This document shows positions 23,877 to 33,073 of a stretch of DNA of 55,812 nt, piece by piece. The stretch covers positions 1 through 55,812 of the forward strand of contig CAAGSD010000098.1 in assembly GCA_900772845.1 (NCBI GenBank), read 5' to 3'. Made by a program: the position numbers and the translations under genes. How positions within the stretch are numbered: the stretch's first letter is position 1; every line of letters begins with the position of its first letter. Source of the DNA: Lachnospiraceae bacterium. GTDB taxonomy: Bacteria; Bacillota; Clostridia; Lachnospirales; Lachnospiraceae. The notes below the pieces were generated by a model, which worked only from the letters and a program-made list of their open reading frames with translations, did not search any database and had not been told where the DNA came from.

Positions 23877-25457
23877 CTAGATAAACCGGTTCTTCTTCAC
23901 CATATTCACAAATTCCACGTTATTACGGGTATGGGAGAACATATCAAGGATGCGGTCGGTAGCTTCATCGGGTTTTAATCCATTCAGGGCCTTACGCATG
24001 ATATTGATAGCTTCCAGTTCTTCCGGTGTCAACAGCAGATCCTCTCTTCTGGTGCCGGATTTTGCCAGATCGATAGCCGGGAAAATACGCTTCTCGGACA
24101 GCTTTCTGTCCAGAACCATTTCCATGTTACCGGTTCCCTTAAATTCCTCGTATACCACATCATCCATCTTGCTTCCAGTCTCCACCAGTGCGGTAGCCAG
24201 GATCGTCAGGCTTCCGCCCTCACGCATATTACGGGCTGCACCGAAGAATCTCTTAGGCATATGAAGAGCTGCGGGATCCAGACCACCGGACAGGGTACGT
24301 CCGCTGGGGGGAACCACCAGGTTGTACGCTCTGGTCAGTCTGGTAATACTGTCAAGCAGGATCACGACATCCTTCTTATGTTCTACGAGACGCTTTGCAC
24401 GCTCGATCACCATCTCGGATACTCTCTTATGGTGCTCGGGAAGCTCATCGAACGTAGAATAGATCACTTCCACATTATCACCGTGGATCGCTTCCTTAAT
24501 ATCAGTAACTTCCTCGGGACGCTCATCGATCAGCAGGATCAGCATGTGCATCTTGGGATTACCGTTCAAAATGGATTTTGCCACTTCCTTTAACAGGGTG
24601 GTCTTACCGGCTTTGGGCGGGGATACGATCATACCACGCTGTCCTTTGCCGACAGGGCTCACCAGATCCATGACTCTCATAGCCACGCTGCAGCCCGGAG
24701 TCTCCATCTTGATGCGCTCATCAGGGAAGATCGGAGTCATATCCTCGAATGCCATTCTCTTGGCGGACTCTTCCACCGTATAACCGTTGATGCTCTTGAC
24801 GAACAGCAGTGCACTGAACTTCTCCTGCTGGGTCTTGATCCTCTTGTTGCCCTTCAGGATATCACCGGTCTTCAGTCCGAAACGACGGATCTGGCTGGGA
24901 GCCACATACACATCGTTTTCACCGGGCATATAATTCTCGCAACGGATAAATCCATAACCGTCCGGCATAACCTCTAAAATACCACTGGCTTCAATACCGC
25001 TGTCTAATTCCTTCGGATACTGGCTTTCATCATAGGCCACGTTATTCGGATTGAAGGAACGCTCTCTACTGTAAGCCTCGCTTCGCACTCCGACAGCCTC
25101 TGCACCGTTTTCCGTTTTGTTCTGCTCCTCCTGTCTTGAAGCATTCTCTCCGCGGTTCTGCATATCATTTCTGCTGCGATATCCGCCTTCCGGACGGGAA
25201 TTTCTGTCCTGTCTGTAATTCCTCTCCTGTCTGACAGGCTGCTCTGTTCTCTCCTGCTTTTCCGGTTCTTCACTCTTTGCTGCTTCTTTCCTTGCCGCCG
25301 CAGCCTTGGCCTCTTCCTCTTTTTTCAGACGTTCGTCCTCTGCGAGCATCGCTTCTACGATCTCTGCCTTTTTCATCGTGGAAGTTCCCTTCAGACCACG
25401 TACTTTTGCCAGTTCCTTTAACTGAACTAATGCAAGGGATTCATACTTTTCTCTCAT
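23877..25457 (-). CDS. rho: Transcription termination factor Rho
   Basis: Hexameric RNA helicase that ends untranslated transcripts, 526 residues. The Rho_N domain ('LVQLKELAKVRGLKGTSTMKK') is followed by a 100-residue insertion rich in Arg, Glu, Asn and Gln (about 50-150), common in Clostridia and probably disordered RNA-binding. Then come the cold-shock-like RNA domain ('GILEVMPDGYGFIR') and the ATPase core with Walker A 'SPPKAGKTTLLKE' and Walker B 'MLILLIDERPEEV'. The ATG has AGGAGGAG upstream. Confidence 0.98.
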   Translation of the reverse strand: MREKYESLALVQLKELAKVRGLKGTSTMKKAEIVEAMLAEDERLKKEEEAKAAAARKEAAKSEEPEKQERTEQPVRQERNYRQDRNSRPEGGYRSRNDMQNRGENASRQEEQNKTENGAEAVGVRSEAYSRERSFNPNNVAYDESQYPKELDSGIEASGILEVMPDGYGFIRCENYMPGENDVYVAPSQIRRFGLKTGDILKGNKRIKTQQEKFSALLFVKSINGYTVEESAKRMAFEDMTPIFPDERIKMETPGCSVAMRVMDLVSPVGKGQRGMIVSPPKAGKTTLLKEVAKSILNGNPKMHMLILLIDERPEEVTDIKEAIHGDNVEVIYSTFDELPEHHKRVSEMVIERAKRLVEHKKDVVILLDSITRLTRAYNLVVPPSGRTLSGGLDPAALHMPKRFFGAARNMREGGSLTILATALVETGSKMDDVVYEEFKGTGNMEMVLDRKLSEKRIFPAIDLAKSGTRREDLLLTPEELEAINIMRKALNGLKPDEATDRILDMFSHTRNNVEFVNMVKKNRFI

Positions 25458-25752
25458 ATACTCCTCCTATGGAATAAAAACTTTGGCTCACTGCCTGTAA
25501 AACTGTTAACTAAGGGGAATTACATCCGATCTAACGTGATATGTCAGTTGATATAAAGATATTAAAACTGCATCTGAAGCCATTATAATATATTTTTCCG
25601 AAAATAGGAAGTCCCAAAATTATTTTTTTATTTTTACAAATCCTTGCGAAGAAACCGATTCTATTATATCATTACTAATAGTTGTCAACCGTTTGTATCT
25701 GTCCGGCTGACCAATCACCATGAAACCAAGAAAAAATAAGAGAGGTATTGTC
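25458..25752. other. Divergent intergenic region rho / malic enzyme
   Basis: 295 AT-rich bases between divergently transcribed rho and malic enzyme. A minus-strand TATAAT lies near 25584 and a plus-strand TATATC near 25672; neither has a strong -35 element. No riboswitch or repeat is recognised. Confidence 0.4.
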
Positions 25753-26904
25753 ATGACAACCAATGAAAAAGCGTTACTGATGCATGAAAAATGGAACGGC
25801 AAATTAGAGACCGTGTCCAAGACTCCCGTCAAGACCCGTGAGGATCTGGCTATTGCATATACTCCCGGTGTTGCGGAGCCCTGCAAAGTAATCGCCCAGG
25901 ACAAAGAAGCTGCTTACAAATATACTATGAAAGCAAACACCGTGGCTGTTGTATCCGACGGAAGTGCGGTTCTGGGTCTGGGCAACATCGGCCCTTACGC
26001 AGCCATGCCCGTTATGGAAGGCAAGGCAGTCCTCTTTAAAGAATTCGGCAATGTCAACGCTGTTCCCATCTGTCTGGATACCCAGGACACCGAAGAGATC
26101 ATCAAAGCCGTAACTTATCTGGCTCCCGGTTTCGGCGGCATCAACCTGGAGGATATCAGCGCTCCCCGCTGCTTCGAGATCGAGGAACGTCTGAAAGAGA
26201 TCCTGGACATCCCCGTATTCCATGATGACCAGCACGGTACTGCCATCGTCGTTCTGGCCGGTGTCATTAACGCACTGAAAGTAGTCGGTAAGAAAAAGGA
26301 AGACTGCCGCGTGGTGGTAAACGGTGCAGGAAGCGCCGGTGTAGCGATCACCAAGCTGCTTCTGACCTATGGTTTCCCCAATATCATCATGTGCGATAAG
26401 GCAGGTATCGTCTCCAAAGGTACCGAAGGTCTGAACTGGATGCAGAAGAAAATGACCGAAGTGACCAACTTAAACAACGAGACCGGCTCTCTCGCCGATG
26501 CTCTGAAAGGTGCCGACATCTTCATCGGCGTCTCCGCACCGAACATCGTTACGCCTGAGATGGTAGCTTCCATGAACCATGATTCCATCCTGTTTGCCAT
26601 GGCAAACCCCGTTCCTGAGATCATGCCGGATGTGGCAAAAGCTGCCGGTGCCCGTGTCGTTGGAACCGGACGCAGCGATTTCCCCAATCAGGTGAACAAT
26701 GTCGTAGCTTTCCCCGGTATCTTCAAGGGTGCCTTAGAGGGACGCGCCACCCAGATCACCGAGGAAATGAAGCTGGCAGCCGCAGAAGCAATTGCCGGTC
26801 TGGTGCCTGCCGACAAGCTGTCCGATGACAATATCATGCCCGAAGCTTTTGATCCCCAGGTTGCCGAGGTCGTAGCGAACGCCGTAAAGAGCCTTATCCG
26901 TTAA
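25753..26904 (+). CDS. Malic enzyme (malate to pyruvate, decarboxylating)
   Basis: Oxidative decarboxylation of malate to pyruvate and CO2 with NAD(P). At 383 residues it is the short bacterial form. Signatures are 'LAIAYTPGVAEPCKVIA', 'VSDGSAVLGLGNIGPYA', the metal/substrate region 'VFHDDQHGTAIV' and the Rossmann 'VVNGAGSAGVAITKLLL'. The ATG at 25753 with GAGAGG seven bases upstream is preferred over 25720. Its TAA overlaps the next ATG by one base (TAATG), so the radical SAM gene is coupled to it. Confidence 0.96.
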   Translation: MTTNEKALLMHEKWNGKLETVSKTPVKTREDLAIAYTPGVAEPCKVIAQDKEAAYKYTMKANTVAVVSDGSAVLGLGNIGPYAAMPVMEGKAVLFKEFGNVNAVPICLDTQDTEEIIKAVTYLAPGFGGINLEDISAPRCFEIEERLKEILDIPVFHDDQHGTAIVVLAGVINALKVVGKKKEDCRVVVNGAGSAGVAITKLLLTYGFPNIIMCDKAGIVSKGTEGLNWMQKKMTEVTNLNNETGSLADALKGADIFIGVSAPNIVTPEMVASMNHDSILFAMANPVPEIMPDVAKAAGARVVGTGRSDFPNQVNNVVAFPGIFKGALEGRATQITEEMKLAAAEAIAGLVPADKLSDDNIMPEAFDPQVAEVVANAVKSLIR

Positions 26905-27860
26905 TGCGGCCGGATATCTCTGTCAGAGACTGGCACGGCAAGCCCTACTACTCTCTGGATTCCTATTGTAAAAATACGTTTCACCATAAATGCTATAAAA
27001 TAGCCCTGAATGCCCGGATGTCCTGTCCCAATCGGGACGGCACCCTGGACACTCGGGGCTGTATCTTCTGTAGTCAGGGCGGCAGCGGCGATTTTGCCGT
27101 AGACATTGTGGACAAGACCATGGACGAACAGATTACGGATGGCATGGCAAAATTCGGTGATAAAGTGACTGGTCATGACCTGATCGCCTATTTTCAGGCA
27201 TACACCAACACTTATGCACCTCTCCCCTATCTGGAAGAGGTGTATCGTTCTGCCCTGAACCATCCACAGATCTGCGGCATCTCCATTGCCACCAGACCGG
27301 ACTGTCTGGAGCCAGAGGTACTTGCGCTGCTTGCCCGGCTGCAGGAATCATATGCCGGCAAATTTATCTGGATCGAGCTGGGACTCCAGACGATCCACGA
27401 AGAGACTGCCCGCTACATCCGCAGAGGGTATCCCCTGTCCTGTTTTGAAAAGGCCTGTGCCGATCTGAAGGCATTGGAGCTCCCCGTTATCGTCCATACG
27501 ATCCTGGGACTTCCCGGAGAGACCGACGAACAGATACTTCAGACCATATACTATCTGAACCACACCGCTCCCTTCGGTATCAAGCTGCAATTACTGCATG
27601 TGTTGAAAAATACCGATCTGGCAGAGGATTATGAAAAGGGAAAATTTGAGACACTGACTTTGGAGCATTACCTGAACCTGGTCATCTCCTGTCTCACCCA
27701 CCTGTCTCCGGACATCGTGATCCACCGGGTCACCGGCGATGGACCAAAAGATCTGCTGATCGCTCCCCGTTGGAGCCTCGATAAGCGCAGTGTATTAAAC
27801 GCTCTGCACCATCGTATGAAAGAACAGGGCATCCGTCAGGGTGACCTAGTTACAATATAA
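26904..27860 (+). CDS. TIGR01212/YhcC-family radical SAM protein
   Basis: Radical SAM enzyme of 318 residues. The iron-sulfur motif has the unusual spacing of the YhcC family, 'SCPNRDGTLDTRGCIFCS' (C-x10-C-x2-C). The start 'HKCYKIALNARMSCPNRD' and 'GLQTIHEETARYIRRGY' are characteristic, related to Elp3-like proteins. Function is not established; a role in nucleic acid or cofactor modification is possible. It overlaps the malic enzyme stop by one base and is followed after 19 bases by the DUF4364 gene. Confidence 0.9.
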   Translation: MRPDISVRDWHGKPYYSLDSYCKNTFHHKCYKIALNARMSCPNRDGTLDTRGCIFCSQGGSGDFAVDIVDKTMDEQITDGMAKFGDKVTGHDLIAYFQAYTNTYAPLPYLEEVYRSALNHPQICGISIATRPDCLEPEVLALLARLQESYAGKFIWIELGLQTIHEETARYIRRGYPLSCFEKACADLKALELPVIVHTILGLPGETDEQILQTIYYLNHTAPFGIKLQLLHVLKNTDLAEDYEKGKFETLTLEHYLNLVISCLTHLSPDIVIHRVTGDGPKDLLIAPRWSLDKRSVLNALHHRMKEQGIRQGDLVTI

Positions 27861-27879
27861 GAAAGGCTGTTATCACATT

Positions 27880-28395
27880 ATGTTACAAGATCCTCTTACA
27901 CTATATAAGCTCATCGTCCTCTATATGCTGAACCGTGTTACTTTCCCTCTCACGGCTGCACAGGTCAGCGATTTCATCCTTGGAAAGGAATACACGAACT
28001 TCCTTACTCTGCAGCAGGCTATCAGCGAATTGACAGATGCCGGAATGATCGCTACCCAGTCGATCCGCAACCGGACCCATCTGTCCATCACCCCGGAGGG
28101 TAAAGAGACACTGAATTTCTTCGAGAACCGCATCGGCGACACCATCAAGCAGGAGATTGACAGCTATTTTCAGGAAAACGAGTTCACCCTGCGCAACGAA
28201 GTCTCTGTGCTGGGGGATTATTACAAATCCACCTCCGGTGAATATGAGGCTCATCTTGTAGCCAAAGACCGCGGCATCAATCTGGTGGACATCACCCTGT
28301 CCGTTCCCGTGGAGGAGACCGCAGCTGCCATCTGCGACAACTGGCAGAAGAAAAACCAGGAAATATACAAATACCTGATTACGGAGTTGTTCTAA
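27880..28395 (+). CDS. DUF4364 winged-helix protein
   Basis: 171-residue protein conserved in Clostridia. The N-terminal half resembles a winged helix-turn-helix ('LYKLIVLYMLNRVTFPLTAAQ...LTLQQAISELTDAGMI...LSITPEGKETL'). The C-terminal half is an alpha/beta region without known motif. Likely a regulator, unproven. Last gene of a three-gene plus-strand unit; a hairpin overlaps its stop codon. Confidence 0.87.
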   Translation: MLQDPLTLYKLIVLYMLNRVTFPLTAAQVSDFILGKEYTNFLTLQQAISELTDAGMIATQSIRNRTHLSITPEGKETLNFFENRIGDTIKQEIDSYFQENEFTLRNEVSVLGDYYKSTSGEYEAHLVAKDRGINLVDITLSVPVEETAAAICDNWQKKNQEIYKYLITELF

Positions 28396-28411
28396 TTCCG
28401 CAATCAGGTAT
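28371..28411 (+). terminator. Hairpin overlapping DUF4364 stop
   Basis: 10-bp perfect arms ATACCTGATT / AATCAGGTAT with an inner partly paired region, spanning the stop codon. No good U-run follows, so it may be a weak or Rho-assisted terminator between convergent genes. Confidence 0.5.
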
Positions 28412-28427
28412 CGTACTTACGATTCTA

Positions 28428-29777
28428 TCATTCTTTGTTCTCAGAAGAAGCCTCTGCGGCTTCTTTTTTGATTCTCGCCATATGCTCTTTGATCTTCACT
28501 TCATAACCGTTGCCGGAGGGCTGATAAAATTCCCTGCCACTCAGTTCATAAGGCAGATATTGCTGCTCCACATAATCATTCGGATAGTCATGTGCATATT
28601 TATATCCTGTTCCGTGTCCCAATTTTGCTGCTCCTTTATAATGTGCATCCTGTAAATGTGTCGGAATCAGCAGGTCTCCGGTAGCCTGCACTTCCCGCAT
28701 GGCCTGAAATACTGCTTCACAGCTACGGTTGCTCTTGGGTGCCGTGGCAATATAAGTCACTGCCTGTGCCAGAATGATCTGTGCTTCCGGCATACCTACC
28801 CGCTCCACCGCCAGGGAAGCATTCACTGCCACCATCAGTGCCTGCGGATCTGCATTGCCCACATCCTCCGATGCACAGATCATAATACGTCTTGCAATAA
28901 AAGTCACACTTTCTCCCGCATTCAGCATTCTCGCCAGATAATAGACCGCAGCATCCGGATCGGATCCTCTCATACTTTTGATGAATGCGGAAATCGTATC
29001 ATAATGATTGTCTCCGTTTTTATCATATCTTGCGGCTCTCTTCTGGATACATTGCTGTGCCACATCCAGTGTGATGTGAATTTTTCCATCTGCTTCCGGC
29101 TCCGTGGTCATAATCCCCAGTTCAATGGCATTCAGCGCATGCCTGGCATCACCGCCGGAGATATCCGCCAGAAAATCCAATGCGTCCTCGTCTATGGTGC
29201 CGTTGTAGGCTCCCATCCCCCGGTCTGTGTCATACACTGCCTTTTTCAAAAGCTCTTTGACAGCTTCCTTCGGGATCGGCTTCAGTTCAAAGATCACCGA
29301 GCGGGAGATCAAAGCCCCGTTGACCTCGAAATAAGGGTTCTCCGTAGTCGCACCAATGAGAATGATCGTGCCATCCTCCACATAAGGAAGAAGATAATCC
29401 TGCTGTCCCTTGTTAAAACGGTGGATCTCGTCAATGAACAGAATCGTACGTTTTCCGTACATTCCCTGCAATTCCTTTGCCTTCGCCACCACTTCCTCCA
29501 TATCCTTTTTACCCGCTACTGTGGCATTGATCTGCTGGAATTCGGCGCTGGTGGTATTGGCAATGACCTTCGCCAGGGTCGTCTTGCCGGTGCCGGGCGG
29601 TCCGTAGAAAATGATGGAACTGATCTTGTCCGCCTTGATGGCGCGATATAAAAGCTTATCTTTACCGATGATGTGTTCCTGTCCTACGACCTCGTCCAGG
29701 GTTCTTGGGCGCATTCTCGCCGCCAGCGGAGCTTCTTTTTCCATTTTGGTGCTGCGCATATATTCAAATAAATCCAT
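28428..29777 (-). CDS. rarA: Replication-associated recombination protein A
   Basis: AAA+ ATPase of the RarA/MgsA/WRNIP1 family acting at stalled replication forks, 449 residues. Seen are 'LAARMRPRTLDEVVGQEHI', Walker A 'FYGPPGTGKTTLAK', Walker B 'TILFIDEIHRFNKGQQD', sensor 1 'IGATTENPYFEVN' and the C-terminal tetramerisation region ('AARYDKNGDNHYDTISAFIKS', 'SDPDAAVYYLARML'). The ATG has AGAGGA upstream. Monocistronic. Confidence 0.97.
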   Translation of the reverse strand: MDLFEYMRSTKMEKEAPLAARMRPRTLDEVVGQEHIIGKDKLLYRAIKADKISSIIFYGPPGTGKTTLAKVIANTTSAEFQQINATVAGKKDMEEVVAKAKELQGMYGKRTILFIDEIHRFNKGQQDYLLPYVEDGTIILIGATTENPYFEVNGALISRSVIFELKPIPKEAVKELLKKAVYDTDRGMGAYNGTIDEDALDFLADISGGDARHALNAIELGIMTTEPEADGKIHITLDVAQQCIQKRAARYDKNGDNHYDTISAFIKSMRGSDPDAAVYYLARMLNAGESVTFIARRIMICASEDVGNADPQALMVAVNASLAVERVGMPEAQIILAQAVTYIATAPKSNRSCEAVFQAMREVQATGDLLIPTHLQDAHYKGAAKLGHGTGYKYAHDYPNDYVEQQYLPYELSGREFYQPSGNGYEVKIKEHMARIKKEAAEASSENKE

Positions 29778-29828
29778 CTTGTTATATCCTCTGTTTCTAT
29801 TATCAAATATCTGTCAAATAGCAAAAAA

Positions 29829-29856
29829 CCGGAACACATCCCACGATATGCTCCAG
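29829..29856 (-). terminator. Terminator after GGDEF gene
   Basis: Minus-strand stem CTGGAGCATATC / GGATGTGTTCCGG, 12 bp with G-U pairs, followed by TTTTTT. It ends the diguanylate cyclase transcript. Confidence 0.8.
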
Positions 29857-29872
29857 TCAATTATAACAAACT

Positions 29873-31198
29873 TTATCTCAAGATGCAATTTTTCATCCAG
29901 TTCTGCACCCGGCGTTTCAAGGTATTTGCCTCCAGTGGTGCCAACAGAAGATCCTGAATTTCTCCTGTCTCCAACGCACATTTCATCTGCGCCAGATTCC
30001 CCTCCTTACAGATAGCAACCATTGATATTGCATGTTCCTTGTGCAATTCTTTCAGTTGTGACCAGACATCACATCCATGATCCGCCTCCTCGGATACATC
30101 GACCAAGAGCGGTAAGATTTCTTTTTCTTCCTTCTGTTGCAAAAATTGTCTGATCTCTCCGACCGAAGATACCTGCTGCAGATGCACCGAATCCGGCAAG
30201 GCAAATTCTATCATGCTTGTAACATTCCGGGAGCCTGACCATACGATAGCCTGTAATTCTCTGTCCGGTGATTCACTTTCTTCTCCGTAAACGCTGTGAC
30301 GACCCTTTCCTGACTTTTTGGAAACATATAATGCCTGATCCGCTTTCGCCGCAAGATCATCGTAGCAATGATCCTCTGGTCCGGAAAAAGCCATTCCCAC
30401 GCTAATAGATATATTTTCCGGAATAGATAAATTTTCTTTATATTTTACAAGACTGACCAGATTCTCTGCTTTCAGCAGCGCAATCTCCTTTGACGGAATA
30501 TCTCCCATCAGTACAGTAAATTCATCTCCACCGACACGGCCCACATAATCCGTACTGCGAAACTGTGAAGAGATTACTCCTGCGATCACGCTGATCACAT
30601 GATCACCCATGGTGTGCCCATAGACATCATTTACAGATTTAAAATTGTCTATGTCTATCATCATAAGCACATGCAGACCATCCTCATGCTCTGTCAGCGT
30701 TTCTGTGATCAGCTTCTCCACTGTCATTTTGTTAAACAGGCTGGTCATTTCATCAATCTGGGATTTGGTCTTCCATGCCTTCTGCTCATCCCTGCTGCTC
30801 TGCAGTCTGCGCTTCACACCCAGGGTATTATTGATACGGGAAAGTGCAATGCGGGCATCCACCGGCTTAATGATAAATTCATCCGCCCCAAGGGCAAATG
30901 CCTCTGACTGTGAGGACACTGACTCCGTGTTGGTCAGCACAATGACCGGTGTGTCCTTGAATCCCTCCATGGTCTGTCTGCGGCGCAATACCTCAAAGCC
31001 ATCAATTCCCGGCATTACCAGATCCAGCAGCACCAGATCAATGGCATCGCTTTCCTTCTCCATGATCTGCAGACATTCCTCACCGGAAACAGCCTCTGCG
31101 AAGTTAAAATGCTCCCCCAGAGACTGCCTGATCACCACTCTTTGAAATTTTGAATCGTCAACGATCAATAACGTTTCTTTCTTTTGTAAACTGCTCAT
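29873..31198 (-). CDS. REC-GGDEF diguanylate cyclase with degenerate C-terminal receiver
   Basis: Soluble response regulator of 441 residues making cyclic di-GMP. The N-terminal receiver has the acidic pair in 'LLIVDDSKF' and phospho-acceptor Asp59 in 'LVLLDLVMPG'. The central cyclase domain has an intact active site GGDEF (223-227) and an inhibitory I-site RSTD (214-217) at the canonical five-residue distance, so product feedback is expected. Residues about 310-441 look like a second receiver-type fold without a clear phospho-acceptor. No partner kinase is adjacent. A strong promoter (31252-31280) makes it monocistronic. Confidence 0.92.
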   Translation of the reverse strand: MSSLQKKETLLIVDDSKFQRVVIRQSLGEHFNFAEAVSGEECLQIMEKESDAIDLVLLDLVMPGIDGFEVLRRRQTMEGFKDTPVIVLTNTESVSSQSEAFALGADEFIIKPVDARIALSRINNTLGVKRRLQSSRDEQKAWKTKSQIDEMTSLFNKMTVEKLITETLTEHEDGLHVLMMIDIDNFKSVNDVYGHTMGDHVISVIAGVISSQFRSTDYVGRVGGDEFTVLMGDIPSKEIALLKAENLVSLVKYKENLSIPENISISVGMAFSGPEDHCYDDLAAKADQALYVSKKSGKGRHSVYGEESESPDRELQAIVWSGSRNVTSMIEFALPDSVHLQQVSSVGEIRQFLQQKEEKEILPLLVDVSEEADHGCDVWSQLKELHKEHAISMVAICKEGNLAQMKCALETGEIQDLLLAPLEANTLKRRVQNWMKNCILR

Positions 31199-31251
31199 GG
31201 CTGTCAGATCCTGCTTTCCGTATCACGCCGTTTTAAACGTCATACTCTTAT

Positions 31252-31280
31252 AGTATATCCGACAGCCATGTGCTAGTCAA
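31252..31280 (-). promoter_or_regulatory. Promoter of REC-GGDEF gene
   Basis: Minus-strand TTGACT (31275-31280), 17 bases, TATACT (31252-31257). Confidence 0.75.
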
Positions 31281-31335
31281 TTTAAAAATATATTCACTTT
31301 TTACACAATCTTTACACAGTTGCCTTCTTGCATTC

Positions 31336-32277
31336 TTACAGTCCCAACAGCTGCCTTTTCTTCGCTTCGAATTCCTCTGCCGTAATAACACCGGCATCTA
31401 ACAATGCCTTGTACTTGGGCAGTGCCACAGTGGGATCCTCGGTCTGGACAGGTGCCGCCTGTGGTGCGCTCTGTGTGGGGGCATTGGGATCTATTACCTT
31501 TTCCTGCGCCTGCGGATCAATGATCTGCATCAGATTCTGTGCCAGCGCATGCAATTCTTCCGTCTTCTGGGTATAATCATCCAGATAATCAATGGTGCTG
31601 GGATGTTCCGTGTCGAATTTCGGTGCTCCTGTCTCCTTATAAAAACCTGTCCAATAAGGATGATCCAGCGTGATCTCCACCGCAAATTTTTCTACAGGGT
31701 TCGGAACATTAAAGTCCGGCTCCATGATCCAGTCTCTGAAATCCCGGTCCTCTTTTCCACTCATCTGCTCTCTGTTGCGCTGCATTTCTTCCATGATCTC
31801 ATACTCATGCCGCAGCATTTTGTATTCATCGATCCTTGGCTTTAATTCCTTTAAACGTTCTTTTATATCACTTTTGTAGTTCCGGAAGTTCCCCTTTTCT
31901 CCTTCGTACAATACATTTCCATCCTCCAGAATCCGGAAAGATTTCACATTTGCCGGCTCCATTGCAAATGCCGCATCGCTGTCTCCCAGACGCAGCAGCT
32001 GATGATCCAGATCCAGTCGTAAAGCCCCCTTAAAGAATCCGAAATTATAGCGGTAAGTTTCTGTGAAGCTGTCTCGTAACGGCTTATTGGCGTCATGACA
32101 GTTGATATATTCTCGAAATTCATCTACTGTCATTGTCTCCTGCACACCGTCCGGTAAATTGAGTTTGGCCGCACATTCCTTACACAGGTTCTGTCCTTCG
32201 ATTGCTGCTGCCAGCAGTCTCGGTGTCGGACTTCCACAGATCGGACATAGTTTTTTGTTGTTTGTGAATAATCCCAT
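31336..32277 (-). CDS. DUF4428 zinc-ribbon and SHOCT domain protein
   Basis: Soluble protein of 313 residues. The N-terminus has a zinc-ribbon-like four-cysteine motif ('KLCPICGSPTPRLL...NLCKECAAKL', DUF4428). The centre resembles a PH-like beta region. The C-terminus is a SHOCT motif ('LPKYKALLDAGVITAEEFEAKK'), an oligomerisation helix pair, preceded by a Gln/Ala/Pro-rich linker. The ATG at 32277 with AAGGAGGG is preferred over 32319. Function unknown; such proteins often associate with membranes or stress responses. The lipoprotein gene lies just upstream. Confidence 0.85.
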   Translation of the reverse strand: MGLFTNNKKLCPICGSPTPRLLAAAIEGQNLCKECAAKLNLPDGVQETMTVDEFREYINCHDANKPLRDSFTETYRYNFGFFKGALRLDLDHQLLRLGDSDAAFAMEPANVKSFRILEDGNVLYEGEKGNFRNYKSDIKERLKELKPRIDEYKMLRHEYEIMEEMQRNREQMSGKEDRDFRDWIMEPDFNVPNPVEKFAVEITLDHPYWTGFYKETGAPKFDTEHPSTIDYLDDYTQKTEELHALAQNLMQIIDPQAQEKVIDPNAPTQSAPQAAPVQTEDPTVALPKYKALLDAGVITAEEFEAKKRQLLGL

Positions 32278-32359
32278 AGCTTCTCCCTCCTTAAATATAT
32301 GCCTTCCCTTACGGATCACCGTTTCCGGCTATTCAAAAGGAAGGCATGTGGCACCTCTA

Positions 32360-32914
32360 TTACTGTACAAAGTAAAGTCCGTTATAACCTTCCATATCCG
32401 GCAGGGCAATCAGTGTCAGAGTGTCACCCACCTGAGATAAAAATCCGGCATAGCTGATTTCTGTACCCTCAAAATCGAATGTCATCTTGATAGCAGTATT
32501 GTCGTCAGAATATTCATAGGTGCCTTCTGCCTGTCCGCCACCCTGTACCATGGTTGCTGCGCCGTCTTCACCAAATACGATCTGCAGACTGCCGCCGTAA
32601 GCTTCCAGTGTTGCGTTCAGATCTTCTTCCTCCATCTCAGTGCCATCGATCATTCCACCGGCCAGACTCCATTCACTGCCGCTTAGATCCGGAATTTCTA
32701 CAACCCCTAACTGTAACAGGGGACCGCCTTCCTCTGTTTCCGTTGCAGTTTCTGCAACAGTCTCCGTCTGGGTCTCTGCAGTCGTTTCCTGTGTCTGAAC
32801 TTCTGTAGTCACTTCCTCATTGCTGTTTTCTACAACTACTTCTTCTCCGCCACAAGCTGTCAGCGATAATGCCAGCACCAGTCCCATAACACATATCAAA
32901 GATTTCTGTTTCAT
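32360..32914 (-). CDS. Putative lipoprotein of unknown function
   Basis: 184 residues with a signal peptide ending in the lipobox 'LTAC', then a low-complexity Thr/Glu/Gln/Val-rich linker and a compact beta-rich domain ('SGSEWSLAGGMIDGTEM', 'GTYEYSDDNTAIKMTFDFEG') resembling lipocalin-like or META-type sheets. The ATG at 32914 follows AAGGAGG, and a perfect 7-bp hairpin (32934-32951) lies just upstream of that site. Predicted to be anchored to the outer face of the membrane. No specific family recognised. Confidence 0.82.
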   Translation of the reverse strand: MKQKSLICVMGLVLALSLTACGGEEVVVENSNEEVTTEVQTQETTAETQTETVAETATETEEGGPLLQLGVVEIPDLSGSEWSLAGGMIDGTEMEEEDLNATLEAYGGSLQIVFGEDGAATMVQGGGQAEGTYEYSDDNTAIKMTFDFEGTEISYAGFLSQVGDTLTLIALPDMEGYNGLYFVQ

Positions 32915-33020
32915 AAATAATATCCTCCTTCTTGCAACAGTTCTCTGTTGCTTGAGGATATTGTACCGCAATCTTTCTTCGTCCGACCATTTTTGACATG
33001 AATCGACCCAAATATGTAAC

Positions 33021-33066
33021 AAAACGACCGGGAAACTTGTTTTTTTAATGCAAGCCCGGTCGTTTT
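33021..33066. terminator. Terminator after LytTR gene
   Basis: Perfect 12-bp stem AAAACGACCGGG / CCCGGTCGTTTT with inner pairing, T-rich on both sides. Confidence 0.85.
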
Positions 33067-33073
33067 GTTGTTT

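Noticed and set aside
28656..29651. Plus-strand frame of 331 residues opposite rarA
   Set aside because: Cys/His/Ile-rich translation typical of antisense to a conserved gene; rarA motifs are complete on the minus strand.
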